Source: Microbacterium sp. H83
GTDB taxonomy: Bacteria; Actinomycetota; Actinomycetes; Actinomycetales; Microbacteriaceae
DNA: 64,000 nt
Direction of reading: 5' to 3'
Assembly: GCF_001650405.1 (NCBI RefSeq)
Contig: NZ_LWCU01000012.1
Span: 1-64,000 of the forward strand
In this document: positions 30,649-39,922 of the stretch, piece after piece
Position numbering within the stretch: position 1 is the stretch's first letter
Layout: each line of letters opens with the position of its first letter
Translations under genes and position numbers: made by a program
The notes under the pieces: model-generated
What the model was told of the DNA's origin: nothing
Database searches by the model: none
Seen by the model: only the letters and a program-made list of their open reading frames with translations

Positions 30649-31833
30649 GTGACTGCGATCGAGCCGAACATCGTCCCCTTTGCCTCTGCCGCCGCCGCGA
30701 GCGGGGCCCCGTTCGTGAGCACTCCGACGGCGTACGACGGCATCCTCCTCGCCGGCTTCGGCGGACCCGAGGGGCAGGAGGACGTCATCCCGTTCCTCCG
30801 CAACGTCACGCGCGGCCGCGGCATCCCCGACGAGCGCCTCGAGGAGGTGGCCCACCACTACCGTCACTTCGGCGGAGTGAGCCCGATCAACGGTCAGAAC
30901 CGCATTCTGAAGGAGGCGCTCGAGGGTGAGCTCGCACGACGCGGCATCGACCTCCCCGTCTACTGGGGAAACCGCAACTGGAGCCCCTATCTCGAGGAGG
31001 TCGTGACCGAGGCGGCCGACCAGGGACACCGCACGCTCCTCGCGTTCGCGACGAGTGCCTACAGCTCGTTCTCCAGCTGCCGCCAGTATCGCGAGGACTT
31101 CGCCAGGGTTCTGGAGGAGACGGGCCTCGGCGAGACCGTGACGATCGACAAGATCCGCCCGTTCTACGACCACCCCGGCTTCGTCGAGTCGTTCGAGACC
31201 GGAGTGCGTGACGCCGTCGAGGCCTTCCTCGCCGACGGCATCGCCGCGGCGGACATCCAGATCCTCTTCTCCACCCACAGCATCCCGACCGCCGACGCCG
31301 AGCGCTCCGGCGCCCGCGACATCGACTGGGGCGAGGGCGGTGCCTACGCGGCGCAGCATCTCGCCGTGGCGGCCTGGGTCATGGATCGCGTCCGGGCGAC
31401 GGTCCCGGCGGCCGCCGAGGTCTCGTGGGAGCTCGTCTACCAGTCGCGATCCGGTCCTGCATCGCAGCCGTGGCTCGAGCCCGACGTGTGCGACGTCATC
31501 GGCGAACTGCCCGCGCGGGGCCGCAAGGCGGTCGCCGTGGTGCCCGTCGGATTCATGAGCGACCACATGGAGGTGCTCTGGGACCTCGACACCGAGGCCG
31601 CCGAGGCCGCCGAGGAGGCGGGCCTGGCCTTCACGCGGACCCCGACTCCCGGTGTCGCCGCGTCGTTCGTCGCGGGCATCGTCGATCTGATCGAGGAGCG
31701 TCTCGAAGGTCGTCCCAACGAGGAGCGTCCGCACGTCACGTCGCTTCCCGGCGGGTTCGACGTGTGCCGCCCCGGCTGCTGCGAGAACGTGCGCGCGGGG
31801 TTCAAGCCGGCTGCCGCCGGCGTCGCACCGTGA
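30649..31833 (+). CDS. hemH: Ferrochelatase (coproporphyrin/protoporphyrin type)
   Basis: Inserts Fe2+ into a porphyrin late in heme synthesis; in actinobacteria the substrate is usually coproporphyrin III (CpfC). The 394-residue protein has the family LAGFGGPEG start (about 36-44), the catalytic His in STHSIP, and the actinobacterial C-terminal CRPGCCENVR with the cysteines that bind a [2Fe-2S] cluster. It stands alone, without other heme genes nearby. Confidence 0.93.
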   Translation: MTAIEPNIVPFASAAAASGAPFVSTPTAYDGILLAGFGGPEGQEDVIPFLRNVTRGRGIPDERLEEVAHHYRHFGGVSPINGQNRILKEALEGELARRGIDLPVYWGNRNWSPYLEEVVTEAADQGHRTLLAFATSAYSSFSSCRQYREDFARVLEETGLGETVTIDKIRPFYDHPGFVESFETGVRDAVEAFLADGIAAADIQILFSTHSIPTADAERSGARDIDWGEGGAYAAQHLAVAAWVMDRVRATVPAAAEVSWELVYQSRSGPASQPWLEPDVCDVIGELPARGRKAVAVVPVGFMSDHMEVLWDLDTEAAEAAEEAGLAFTRTPTPGVAASFVAGIVDLIEERLEGRPNEERPHVTSLPGGFDVCRPGCCENVRAGFKPAAAGVAP

Positions 31834-31863
31834 TGAGGCGTCCGCGCTCCTAGGATGGGAGCC

Positions 31864-32349
31864 ATGCGCATCCACATCGCCACCGATCACGCGGGTCTCG
31901 ACTTCTCCACGCAGCTGCAGGATCATCTGCGCGGCGCGGGGCACGAGGTCGTCGACCACGGTCCGGTCGAGTACGACGCGCTCGACGACTACCCCGCGTT
32001 CTGCATCCGCGCCGCGCAAGCCGTCGTCGCCGACCAGGCGGCCGGAGTGGACACGCTCGGCGTGGTCTTCGGTGGATCGGGCAACGGCGAGCAGATCGCG
32101 GCCAACAAGGTCGAAGGCGCGCGAGCCGCACTCGTCTGGAACACCTCGACGGCGGAGCTCGCCCGGGAGCACAACGACGCGAACGTGATCTCGATCGGCG
32201 CGCGTCAGCATACGTTCGAGGAGGTCATCTCCTTCATCGACACGTTCATCGCGACACCGTTCTCTCACGACGAACGCCACGTCCGTCGCATCGGACAGAT
32301 CGCCGACTTCGAGCGCGACGGCTCGCTGCTCCCGGATCCGCGGGCCTGA
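31864..32349 (+). CDS. rpiB: Ribose-5-phosphate isomerase B
   Basis: Interconverts ribose-5-P and ribulose-5-P. 161 residues with the RpiB pattern IATDHAG (4-10), GGSGNGEQIAANKV and ISIGARQ. ATG 31864 rather than 31855 because the family begins MRIHIATDHAG and TAGGAT lies 7 nt upstream. 2-nt gap to the following glycosylase. Confidence 0.93.
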   Translation: MRIHIATDHAGLDFSTQLQDHLRGAGHEVVDHGPVEYDALDDYPAFCIRAAQAVVADQAAGVDTLGVVFGGSGNGEQIAANKVEGARAALVWNTSTAELAREHNDANVISIGARQHTFEEVISFIDTFIATPFSHDERHVRRIGQIADFERDGSLLPDPRA

Positions 32350-32350
32350 C

Positions 32351-33367
32351 ATGCCCGAGGGCCACTCCGTCCATCGCATCGCCCGGCAGTTCGACCGCAA
32401 CTTCGTCGGGAAGGCGATGCGAGCATCGAGCCCGCAGGGTCGCTTCGCCGAGGGTGCGGCGGTCCTGGACGGCCGCGAGGCGGTCAGCGTCCAGGCCGTG
32501 GGCAAGCAGATGTTCCTCGAAGCGGAGGGCGACGTCTGGCTCCGGGTCCACCTCGGCCTGTACGGGGCGTGGGACTTCGCGGGGGAGATCCTCGTCGATC
32601 CGACCATCGCTTCGTCGAACGGTCGCATGGGACAGACGAACCAGCGCGGCACGGTCCTCGACGAGGTCGATGCCGAGGACGACGCCATCCTCGACGATGC
32701 AGGGGAGAACTCGCTCTCGTCGATCGGGGCGCCGCGGCGGGCCCGCGTGCACGTGCGGATGTCGGAGCAGACGAAGGGCCTCGACGACGAGGGGACCGAG
32801 TGGCCGCCGCCCGTCGTCGGCCAGGTGCGCCTGCGACTCATGACCGACATCACCGCCGCCGACCTGCGCGGTCCCACCGCGTGCGTGCTGCAGACCCCCG
32901 ACGAGATGCTGGCGACCGTCGCGAAGCTCGGACCCGACCCGCTGGTCGGCGATCCCGTGCAGAACGAGGAGCGGTTCGTCCGTGCCGTGCGGAAGAAGCC
33001 GACCGTGATCGCGCTGCTCCTCATGGACCAGGCCGTGGTCAGCGGCATCGGCAACGTCTACCGTGCCGAGATGCTGTTCCGACAGCGTCTCAACCCGCAC
33101 ACGCCGGGGCGGGACGTCCCCGAGGACGTCGTGCGCGCGCTCTGGCACGACTGGGTCCGTCTGCTCGCGATCGGCGTCGAGACCGGTCAGATGATGACGA
33201 TGGACGACCTGTCGCCGGAGCGATACCGGGCCGCGATGGCGAGTCGCGACGATCGGCACTGGGTCTACCATCGCGCGGGGCTGCCCTGTCGCGTGTGCGG
33301 CACCGAGATCGCGCTCGAGGAGATCGGCGCGCGCAAGCTCTACTGGTGTCCCCGCTGCCAGGCGTGA
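32351..33367 (+). CDS. nei: Fpg/Nei-family DNA glycosylase (Nei-type)
   Basis: Base-excision enzyme with AP-lyase activity. P2 (after Met processing) and E3 in MPEGHS form the active site, the H2TH region carries GIGNVYRAEML (about 232-242), and a C-terminal zinc finger uses CRVCG...CPRC (about 312-335). At 338 residues it is about 60 longer than E. coli Nei; the extra is an acidic insertion around 98-155 within the N-terminal beta domain. Directly follows rpiB. Confidence 0.88.
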   Translation: MPEGHSVHRIARQFDRNFVGKAMRASSPQGRFAEGAAVLDGREAVSVQAVGKQMFLEAEGDVWLRVHLGLYGAWDFAGEILVDPTIASSNGRMGQTNQRGTVLDEVDAEDDAILDDAGENSLSSIGAPRRARVHVRMSEQTKGLDDEGTEWPPPVVGQVRLRLMTDITAADLRGPTACVLQTPDEMLATVAKLGPDPLVGDPVQNEERFVRAVRKKPTVIALLLMDQAVVSGIGNVYRAEMLFRQRLNPHTPGRDVPEDVVRALWHDWVRLLAIGVETGQMMTMDDLSPERYRAAMASRDDRHWVYHRAGLPCRVCGTEIALEEIGARKLYWCPRCQA

Positions 33368-33390
33368 GCGCCCGGTCATAGGCTGGGAGG

Positions 33391-34032
33391 ATGCGCCAGA
33401 ATCCCAGCTTCGCACTCGCCGATGTCGACGAGATGCGCCGCGTCATCGAAGCGAATCCGTGGGCCACGATCGTCAGCGTCGGCGCGGAGGGCCTCGTCTC
33501 CTCGCACTACGCGGTTCTCCTCGACGTCGACCGCGACGATCTGACGGTGGTCGGCCACGTGGGCCGTCCCGACGACCTCATCCACGGCCTGGGGGGCGGC
33601 GAGCTGCTCGTCGTGTTCCAGGGACCGCACGGGTACATCTCACCGGGCTGGTATGGAGACGTCCCCGCCGTGCCGACCTGGAACTACATCGCCGTCCATC
33701 TCTCGGGCGTGCCGGAGGTCCTCAGCGAGGAGGAGAACCTCGTCGTCCTCGACCGGCTCGTGGATCGCTTCGAGGGCAGTATGCCGGAGCCGCGGCGCAT
33801 GTGGGAGCGACCCAACGATCCGGCGTTCGTCGCCCGTCTCGCGAACGGGACCGTCGGATTCCGGCTCACGCCCACCCGCGTCGTCGCGAAGCGGAAGCTG
33901 AGCCAGAACCGGCCGCCCGAGGTCGTGGAGACCGTGATCGCCGCGCTGGAGGCCGACGGCCCCTTCGCGCAGCCGGCCCTCGCCGCGGAGATGCGGCGCG
34001 CTCAGAACGCGCGCGGGGGGACCGCGTCGTGA
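33391..34032 (+). CDS. PaiB-family FMN-binding protein
   Basis: 213-residue split-barrel FMN-binding protein related to B. subtilis PaiB, annotated in that family as a negative transcriptional regulator. Motifs: SSHYAVLLD (about 37-45), HGYISPGWY (about 87-95), PTWNY. No DNA-binding helix-turn-helix is evident, so a detoxification role is at least as likely. TAGGCT 6 nt before the ATG (33379-33384). Overlaps the amidohydrolase start by 4 nt. Confidence 0.85.
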   Translation: MRQNPSFALADVDEMRRVIEANPWATIVSVGAEGLVSSHYAVLLDVDRDDLTVVGHVGRPDDLIHGLGGGELLVVFQGPHGYISPGWYGDVPAVPTWNYIAVHLSGVPEVLSEEENLVVLDRLVDRFEGSMPEPRRMWERPNDPAFVARLANGTVGFRLTPTRVVAKRKLSQNRPPEVVETVIAALEADGPFAQPALAAEMRRAQNARGGTAS

Positions 34033-35525
34033 CGGGCGTCGGCTCCTCGATCAGCACGGTCACCGCCGTGCGCGTCGCGGGGGAGGGACGGGAGTTCCTC
34101 GTGGACGACGAACCCGTGGACATCCTCATCGACGGCGGGCGCATCGCCGACATCGCGCCCACCGGCGCCCTGCCGACGCGGGGCGAGGTCATCGACGCGG
34201 CGGGGGCCTGGGCGGTCCCGGGGCTCTGGGACAACCACGTGCACACGGTGCAATGGGCGCTGGCCGCGGAGCGCGTCGCGCTGGGAGCGGCCTCGTCCGC
34301 GGCGGAGGCGGCAGCCATGGCCGCAGCATCCGCGCCGCTTCCCGACGGCCGCAGGGTCGGCGCCGGCTATCGCGACGCGACCTGGGCCGACGAGCCCACG
34401 CTCGAGGTGATCGATCGGATGACCGGCTCGACGCCGACCTACCTCATCAACGCCGACGTGCACAGCACCTGGCTCAACTCCGCCGCGCTGCGCCTCGAGG
34501 GCTTCGAGAGTCCGGACGGCGTGCTGCGCGAGGAGGACGCCTTCGAGATCTCGCGTCGGCTCAACGCCGTCGACGTCTCCCGGGGGGACGCCGCCGTCGC
34601 CGCGGCGGGCGAGCGTGCGGCGATGAGGGGTGTGACGGGTGTCGTCGACTTCGACATGGCGTGGAACGCGGATGCCTGGCCTCGGCGCGTCGACGCCGGT
34701 TTCGCGTCGCATCGGGTGGAGTTCTCCATCTACCCGTTCGACCTGCGGCGCGCGATCGAGGAGGGGCTCCGCTCCGGCGAGCTGCGGGAGATCGGCGATG
34801 TCCCCGAGGCCGGCCGCGGACTGATCCGTGTGGGTTCCCTCAAGATCATCAGCGACGGTTCGCTCGGGACGCGCACCGCGGCGTGCTCGCACCCGTACGC
34901 GGGAGACCCCGGGAACTACGGCGTGCTCACCGTGCCGCCGGAGGAGCTCACCGAGCTCCTCACGACCGCCACCGCCGCGGGGCTGACGGCGGCGGTGCAC
35001 GCCATCGGCGATCGTGCGGTCACCGCCGCGCTCGACGCGTTCACCGCGACCGGCGCGACCGGGTCCGTCGAGCACGCCCAGCTCGTGCGGCACAGCGACC
35101 TGGCACGCTTCGCGCGGCTGGGCGTCGTCGCCAGCGTGCAGCCGCAGCACGCGCTCGACGATCGCGACATCGTCGCCCGGCTGTGGGCGGAGCAGACGTC
35201 CATCGGCTATCCGCTCGCGGCGCTGCGTGACGCCGACGTCGAGCTGCGGTTCGGCTCGGATGCTCCCGTGGCGCCCCTGGACCCGTGGCAGGCGATCGCC
35301 GCCGCCGTGTCGCGCACCGACGACGACCGTGCAGCCTGGCACCCCGAGGAGCGCCTGACGGTCGGCCAGGCCCTGCGCGCGAGCGCGCGGACCGCACTCC
35401 GGCCCGGTCAGCCGGCGGACATCGCGATCACCGGCTTCGATCCGCTGACCTCGTCCGGCGCGGAGCTGCGTCGGATGCCGATCATCGCCACGCTCCTCGA
35501 CGGCCGGGTGACCCACGCGGCGTGA
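34029..35525 (+). CDS. Amidohydrolase family 3 protein
   Basis: 498-residue metal-dependent hydrolase of the YtcJ/NfdA type: early DNHVHTVQW metal site (about 70-78), HSTW after the first strands, HAIGDRAVT (about 327-335) and FGSDAPV near 420. It hydrolyses an amide or ester bond of unknown substrate. GTG 34029 is coupled to the paiB stop (GTGA). Followed by a strong hairpin. Confidence 0.85.
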   Translation: MTGVGSSISTVTAVRVAGEGREFLVDDEPVDILIDGGRIADIAPTGALPTRGEVIDAAGAWAVPGLWDNHVHTVQWALAAERVALGAASSAAEAAAMAAASAPLPDGRRVGAGYRDATWADEPTLEVIDRMTGSTPTYLINADVHSTWLNSAALRLEGFESPDGVLREEDAFEISRRLNAVDVSRGDAAVAAAGERAAMRGVTGVVDFDMAWNADAWPRRVDAGFASHRVEFSIYPFDLRRAIEEGLRSGELREIGDVPEAGRGLIRVGSLKIISDGSLGTRTAACSHPYAGDPGNYGVLTVPPEELTELLTTATAAGLTAAVHAIGDRAVTAALDAFTATGATGSVEHAQLVRHSDLARFARLGVVASVQPQHALDDRDIVARLWAEQTSIGYPLAALRDADVELRFGSDAPVAPLDPWQAIAAAVSRTDDDRAAWHPEERLTVGQALRASARTALRPGQPADIAITGFDPLTSSGAELRRMPIIATLLDGRVTHAA

Positions 35526-35540
35526 GTGCTCCGAGCATGA

Positions 35541-35572
35541 CGAAGGGCACCGGGTCTCCCCGGTGCCCTTCG
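35541..35572. terminator. Bidirectional terminator between amidohydrolase and dps
   Basis: Perfect 14-bp stem (CGAAGGGCACCGGG) with a TCTC loop between the convergent gene ends. Confidence 0.8.
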
Positions 35573-35585
35573 TGCGACGGATGCG

Positions 35586-36071
35586 TCAGGCGGCGACGTG
35601 CGAGACCAGGAACCAGCGGTCCTTCTCGAGACCCCGGACGATCTCGATCGCGACGTCCTGGCTGGTGAGGTCGACCTCGTCGAGGCCGTCGATGGCGGCC
35701 TTCGCGTCGACGAGGATCGCGTCGATGTCGGCGATGACCGCACGGACGAGCTCGTCCGACTGGGTGAAGCCGGCGGGGACGGACGTCGAGCTTCCCTTGG
35801 CGGCGACCGAGCTGACGCGCGCGTCGATCGGGAGGCCGAGAGCGACGATCCGCTCCGCTGCCGTGTCGGCGAAGTCGCCCGCGTGCTCGACGATCGTGTC
35901 GAGCAGCTCGTGCACGCCGACGAAGTTGGCTCCGCGGACGTGCCAGTGGGCCTGCTTGCCGTTCACGGTGAGTGCCTGCAGGCCGAGGACGACGGGGGAG
36001 AGGAACTGGGCGGCAGCGGCTGCCACGGTCGGGTCGCTCGCGGTGGTGGAAACGGTGGTTGCCTTGCTCAT
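35586..36071 (-). CDS. dps: DNA protection protein Dps
   Basis: Iron-oxidising dodecameric ferritin that protects DNA. 161 residues with ferroxidase residues spaced as in the family: H42, H54, D69 and E73. ATG 36071 is selected by a strong GGAGGAG site 5 nt upstream; the 186-residue alternative start lacks one. Promoter region is divergent from the gamma-carbonic-anhydrase-like gene. Confidence 0.93.
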   Translation of the reverse strand: MSKATTVSTTASDPTVAAAAAQFLSPVVLGLQALTVNGKQAHWHVRGANFVGVHELLDTIVEHAGDFADTAAERIVALGLPIDARVSSVAAKGSSTSVPAGFTQSDELVRAVIADIDAILVDAKAAIDGLDEVDLTSQDVAIEIVRGLEKDRWFLVSHVAA

Positions 36072-36212
36072 CTTGACTCCTCCGGAGTTGTCGTCTGCGT
36101 GTCTGATGGAGACAACGCTACTCAGCCTGAGACATTCCGCAAGCAAGCGAAGGCTCGGCTTAGTCCCGCGTAATCACGCGGGAGAACGGGGATGTGAGGG
36201 TAGTCTCACCTC

Positions 36213-36749
36213 ATGAGCATCGCACCCGGAGCATCCGTTCTCGCACTCCCCGGCACGGCTCCGTCGATCGACGCCGAGGCCTTCGTCGCGGACGGAGCGC
36301 GCATCATCGGCGACGTCGCCCTGGCGAGCGGAGCGAGCGTCTGGTACAACGCGGTCCTGCGCGGCGACTCCGCCGCGATCGTCATCGGCGAGGGGAGCAA
36401 CGTGCAGGACAACGTGTCGGTGCACGTGGACGTCGACCACCCCGTGCGGGTCGGCGCGAGGGTCTCGATCGGGCACAACGCGGTCGTGCACGGCTGCTCG
36501 ATCGGCGACGGCTCGCTGATCGGGATGGGCGCCGTCGTGCTGAGCGGAGCGGTGGTCGGCTCGGGCTGTCTCGTCGCCGGCGGGGCGGTGGTACTGGGTG
36601 GCGCGGTGATCCCGGACGGAAGTCTGGTGGCGGGAGTGCCGGCGAAGGTGCGCCGGTCCCTCAGCGACGAGGAGCGCGACGGACTGCTCCGCAACGCCGA
36701 GATCTACCTCGCGCACCTCTCGACCCACGCGTCCGCGACGCCGATGTGA
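36213..36749 (+). CDS. Gamma-carbonic-anhydrase-like hexapeptide protein
   Basis: 178-residue left-handed beta-helix protein (repeating hexapeptide V/I-G/S pattern). Metal-binding His residues are in place: one in SVHVDVD and two in IGHNAVVHGC. Active carbonic anhydrase or an acyltransferase-like relative cannot be told apart by sequence. TAGTCT lies 6 nt before the ATG (36201-36206). Confidence 0.85.
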   Translation: MSIAPGASVLALPGTAPSIDAEAFVADGARIIGDVALASGASVWYNAVLRGDSAAIVIGEGSNVQDNVSVHVDVDHPVRVGARVSIGHNAVVHGCSIGDGSLIGMGAVVLSGAVVGSGCLVAGGAVVLGGAVIPDGSLVAGVPAKVRRSLSDEERDGLLRNAEIYLAHLSTHASATPM

Positions 36750-36763
36750 CCCCGAGTCCCCGA

Positions 36764-36769
36764 TAGGCT
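36764..36769 (+). promoter_or_regulatory. -10 element of the CAT-anticodon tRNA gene
   Basis: TAGGCT, 9 nt before the first acceptor base. Confidence 0.5.
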
Positions 36770-36778
36770 GGAGCGCAC

Positions 36779-36852
36779 GGGGCGGTGGCCAAGCTGGTTA
36801 AGGCAGTGGGCTCATAACCCAACGATCGCGGGTTCAAGTCCCGCCCGCCCTA
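36779..36852 (+). tRNA. tRNA with CAT anticodon (elongator Met or Ile2)
   Basis: Acceptor GGGGCGG pairs with CCGCCCT (a G1-U72 pair at the end), D-arm GCC...GGC, anticodon loop CTCATAA, T-arm GCGGG-TTCAAGT-CCCGC, discriminator A at 36852, no encoded CCA. The anticodon stem has three G-C pairs next to the loop, as in initiators, but it lacks the C1-A72 mismatch typical of an initiator. Which of Met-elongator or lysidine-Ile2 it is needs a model-based score. Confidence 0.85.
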
Positions 36853-36866
36853 CCGTACTGCGGCCG

Positions 36867-37190
36867 TCACGCTTCGTCGGCGGGTTCCGCGACCTCGAGA
36901 TGCTCCTCGATGAGCGTGATCCCGCCGCTCGAGTTGGCCGTGTGCGCCAGCTCCTCGATCCAGCGTCTGCTGAGCTCCGGGGTCTCGGGTTCCTGGAACA
37001 CGAAGCGCAGCGGGATGGAGGGGTGCAGCCAGATCGTCGATCGACCCTGCTGCTGTCCGTCGGGGTGTCTCCACGACAGCGTGAAGCTCTCGTTGCGGCG
37101 GAGCTTCGTGGCGACGACGACCTTCAGATGTGCGAGAGCCCGGTCGTCGATCTGGATCGGTTCCGAGGCGCCGTAGTAGAGAGAACCCAT
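36867..37190 (-). CDS. DUF7882-like small protein
   Basis: 107 residues. The pattern DDRALAHLKVVVATKLRRNESF and the WLHPSIPL motif match a small-protein family that I recognise from Microbacteriaceae; function unknown, sometimes mislabelled as part of a DNA ligase. TAGATT lies 7 nt before the ATG. No signal peptide. Confidence 0.7.
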   Translation of the reverse strand: MGSLYYGASEPIQIDDRALAHLKVVVATKLRRNESFTLSWRHPDGQQQGRSTIWLHPSIPLRFVFQEPETPELSRRWIEELAHTANSSGGITLIEEHLEVAEPADEA

Positions 37191-37276
37191 ACCTCGGAAT
37201 CTACGTGCGCACCGGAGACCGGCCGTTCCGCAACGGCCCGACGCGCGACGGATGCGAAGAGATCATGCGCTTGGTG

Positions 37277-38206
37277 TCATCGACGATGCGCCCCGGCGGT
37301 CACCGATGGGAGCACGCCGAAGGCCTCACGGTAGGCCACGGCGAATCGCGACGGATGCGAGAAGCCCCAGCGACGAGCGATCGCGGCGACGGTGGCCGGA
37401 GCCCCCGAGCGCAGGTCCCGATGCGCCCCGTCCAGACGCGCACGTCGGAGGCATTCCGCGGGCGTCATGTCGATCGCGCGCCGGAACGCGTACTGGAGCC
37501 CGCGTGTCGACATGTGCACAGCCGCCGCGACGTCGTCGACCGTGATCGGTCGATGAGCGTTCTCGGCGATGAAGTCGAGCGCCTTCCTCACGGTCGCCGG
37601 CGCCGGAGAGGACTGCGCGGGGCGGTGCCTGGACTGCTCGATCGACGTCGTGAAGGTCGAGAGCGTCATCGCCGCAGCGTGTCGTCCGAGCTCAGCACGG
37701 ACCGTGACGTCGTCGTCGTCGAGAGCCGCGGCGCTCGCCTCGAGGTAGGCGAACATGCGGTTCCACGATGCTGCGGCCGCATCGCTCTTCGGGCCGAGCT
37801 CCGAGGCGTGCAGAGCGAGCGTGTCGTCGCCGGTGAACTGCCTCGCGAGCTGCTGCAGCACGTCGCGGTCGAAGACCAGCGCGGTCACGCGCGCGCCGCG
37901 CGACCACTGGGCGTGCACGCGCGGACCGTCGGACATCCACGGGTGGGTGGGATCGAGATCGTCGCGATCGGACCAGATGCGCACATCGGGTCCGGAGACA
38001 CGGCACGCGAGGAACTGCTCGTGCGGCTCCGCGGTCGAGCGCACCTCGGCGGCGAGATCGTAGCGCACGAGGCTCGCGGCGCCCAGCTCGCCCGAGTGCC
38101 AGTCGAACAGGAAGCGCTGCGGATCGACGTCATGGAGGACCGCCGACGGCACGAACTGCTTCCACGTGGATTCCACGAGGGAGACGTCGCGGGTTCGGAA
38201 CTGCAT
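37277..38206 (-). CDS. AraC-family transcriptional regulator
   Basis: 309 residues: an N-terminal AraC-binding-type domain (about 1-180) and two C-terminal helix-turn-helix units (about 215-305; MSTRGLQYAFRRAIDMTPAE, AIARRWGFSHPSRF). Target genes unknown. The gene lies 6 nt downstream of the exonuclease gene in the same direction. Confidence 0.85.
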   Translation of the reverse strand: MQFRTRDVSLVESTWKQFVPSAVLHDVDPQRFLFDWHSGELGAASLVRYDLAAEVRSTAEPHEQFLACRVSGPDVRIWSDRDDLDPTHPWMSDGPRVHAQWSRGARVTALVFDRDVLQQLARQFTGDDTLALHASELGPKSDAAAASWNRMFAYLEASAAALDDDDVTVRAELGRHAAAMTLSTFTTSIEQSRHRPAQSSPAPATVRKALDFIAENAHRPITVDDVAAAVHMSTRGLQYAFRRAIDMTPAECLRRARLDGAHRDLRSGAPATVAAIARRWGFSHPSRFAVAYREAFGVLPSVTAGAHRR

Positions 38207-38212
38207 CCGGGT

Positions 38213-38941
38213 CTACCTTCTCTCGTCGTGGCGTGTCGGTCTCACCGGCCAGGTTCCGTCCAGCCGGTCGTCGGGATCGAGGCGTCCGATCCTGATGAAG
38301 TACTCCGTCAGGCTCGCCGCCTGGGCGCGGGCCCAGGCGATCTGACGGGTGTGCAGTTCCGTCGGTGTCTCGGGGAGAGCGAACTGACGGGCGAGAGCCT
38401 GGGCGACTCGTCCTGCGGCCACCGCGTCCGCAGCTGCTTCGTGAGCGTCTTCGAGACTCACGGCATAGAGGGCGGCGACGACCTGGAGCGTGCGCTTTCC
38501 AGGCCGGTATCTATCGTAAGCCTTGTCGATGACAAGGGGGTCGATGACCGGAGACGGATCGTCGAGGGGCGGCACCCCGTGTCGCCGAGCCTCGTTCGCG
38601 AGGAGCGAGAAGTCGTAGGACGCGTTGTACGCGACGATCGGGACCCCCTGCGAGAGCAGGGAGCGCAATGCCGAGGTGACCTCGGCGACGACCTCGCGGA
38701 CCGGGCGACCGTATCGCCGTGCCTGCGCCGTCGTGATCCCGTGCACCGCGGTCGCTCCGTCGGGGATGTCGATGCCGGGATCGGCGAACCAGTCGCGGGC
38801 CGCGATCTCGCGACCGTGCTCGTCGAGCAGACCCACGTGCGCGGTGACGACTCTGTCGTGATGGACGTCGACCCCTGTGGTCTCGAGATCGAAGACGCCG
38901 ACGCGCGTCACCCAGTCCGGAAGGGCGGGCGCTGGCTGCAT
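38213..38941 (-). CDS. DEDDh 3'-5' exonuclease (DNA polymerase III epsilon-like)
   Basis: 242-residue exonuclease: D18 and E20 in VFDLETTGVD, a central HNASYDF-type YNASYDFSLLANE, and DAHEAAADA carrying the final His and Asp. It could proofread for DnaE or act independently. TAGCGT is 6 nt before the ATG (38948-38953). Confidence 0.88.
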   Translation of the reverse strand: MQPAPALPDWVTRVGVFDLETTGVDVHHDRVVTAHVGLLDEHGREIAARDWFADPGIDIPDGATAVHGITTAQARRYGRPVREVVAEVTSALRSLLSQGVPIVAYNASYDFSLLANEARRHGVPPLDDPSPVIDPLVIDKAYDRYRPGKRTLQVVAALYAVSLEDAHEAAADAVAAGRVAQALARQFALPETPTELHTRQIAWARAQAASLTEYFIRIGRLDPDDRLDGTWPVRPTRHDERR

Positions 38942-39022
38942 GCCCTCACGCTAGGGCCGACCTCGGACATCGCCGGACAGGCGCACGGCTGTCCCGCATC
39001 CCGCCACTCGTAGACTGGGCGG

Positions 39023-39922
39023 ATGACCGTTCCCTCGCCGTACGCCGACCGTCTGCGCCGTCTGCCGGTGGTCCGCTCCGAGGTCGAGGTGCGGGGAGCC
39101 CTGACGGCGTACTGGACCTACGGGCCCGCGGACGCCGAGACCACGGTGATCGCCGTCCACGGATTCCGAGGCGAGCATCACGGTCTCGAGTCGGTGCTCG
39201 CCTTCCTCCCCGAACTCCGGGTCATCGCCCCCGACCTTCCTGGCTTCGGCGAGAGCGCCCCTGTCGCGGGGCGGACGTACGATCTGGACGAGTACAGCGC
39301 CTGGCTCACCGAGTTCGCGGCGGCGGTGGCCCCGGGGGCGGTCGTCCTCGGCCATTCCTTCGGCTCGATCGTCGCGTCCGCCGCCGTCGCGTCCGGACTC
39401 CGCACCCCGCGGCTCATCCTGATCAACCCGATCGGAGCGCCGGCGCTCGAGGGGCCGAAGGGCGTCATGACCCGCCTCGCGGTCCTGTACTACGCCCTGG
39501 GTGCACGCCTCCCGGAGACCGCGGGCACTGCGCTGCTGCGCAACGGTCTCATCGTGCGGGTGATGAGCATCGCGATGGCCAAGACCTCCGACCGGCAGGT
39601 GCGCCGCTTCATCCACGACCAGCACGACACCTACTTCTCGCGGTTCGCGGATCGCGATGTGCTCCGCGACGCCTTCGTGGCGAGCGTGTCGAACGACGTG
39701 AGCCAGTTCGCCGCATCGATCGACGTCCCCACGCTCCTCGTCGCCGCCCAGCGCGACGACATCACCCCGATCGAGGTGGAGCGCGAGCTCGCCACCCGTT
39801 TCCCGGACGCGTCGCTCGTGGAGATCGCCGACGTCGGCCACCTGATCCACTACGAGACCCCGGCAGAGGCGGCCGGGGCGATCCGTCGGTTCCTCAGGAT
39901 TCCCGTCGCGCGAGACCGATGA
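39023..39922 (+). CDS. Alpha/beta-hydrolase
   Basis: 299-residue hydrolase with nucleophile S112 in GHSFGS, an early VHGFRG oxyanion motif (about 45-50), an Asp near 250 and His in GHLIHY near 276. Substrate unknown. TAGACT 6 nt before the ATG (39011-39016). Its 3' end overlaps the convergent Lrp gene by 29 nt. Confidence 0.85.
   Translation: MTVPSPYADRLRRLPVVRSEVEVRGALTAYWTYGPADAETTVIAVHGFRGEHHGLESVLAFLPELRVIAPDLPGFGESAPVAGRTYDLDEYSAWLTEFAAAVAPGAVVLGHSFGSIVASAAVASGLRTPRLILINPIGAPALEGPKGVMTRLAVLYYALGARLPETAGTALLRNGLIVRVMSIAMAKTSDRQVRRFIHDQHDTYFSRFADRDVLRDAFVASVSNDVSQFAASIDVPTLLVAAQRDDITPIEVERELATRFPDASLVEIADVGHLIHYETPAEAAGAIRRFLRIPVARDR

Noticed and set aside
28242..30929. Plus-strand frame opposite pepN
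   Set aside because: Shadow frame; pepN has a full M1 active site.
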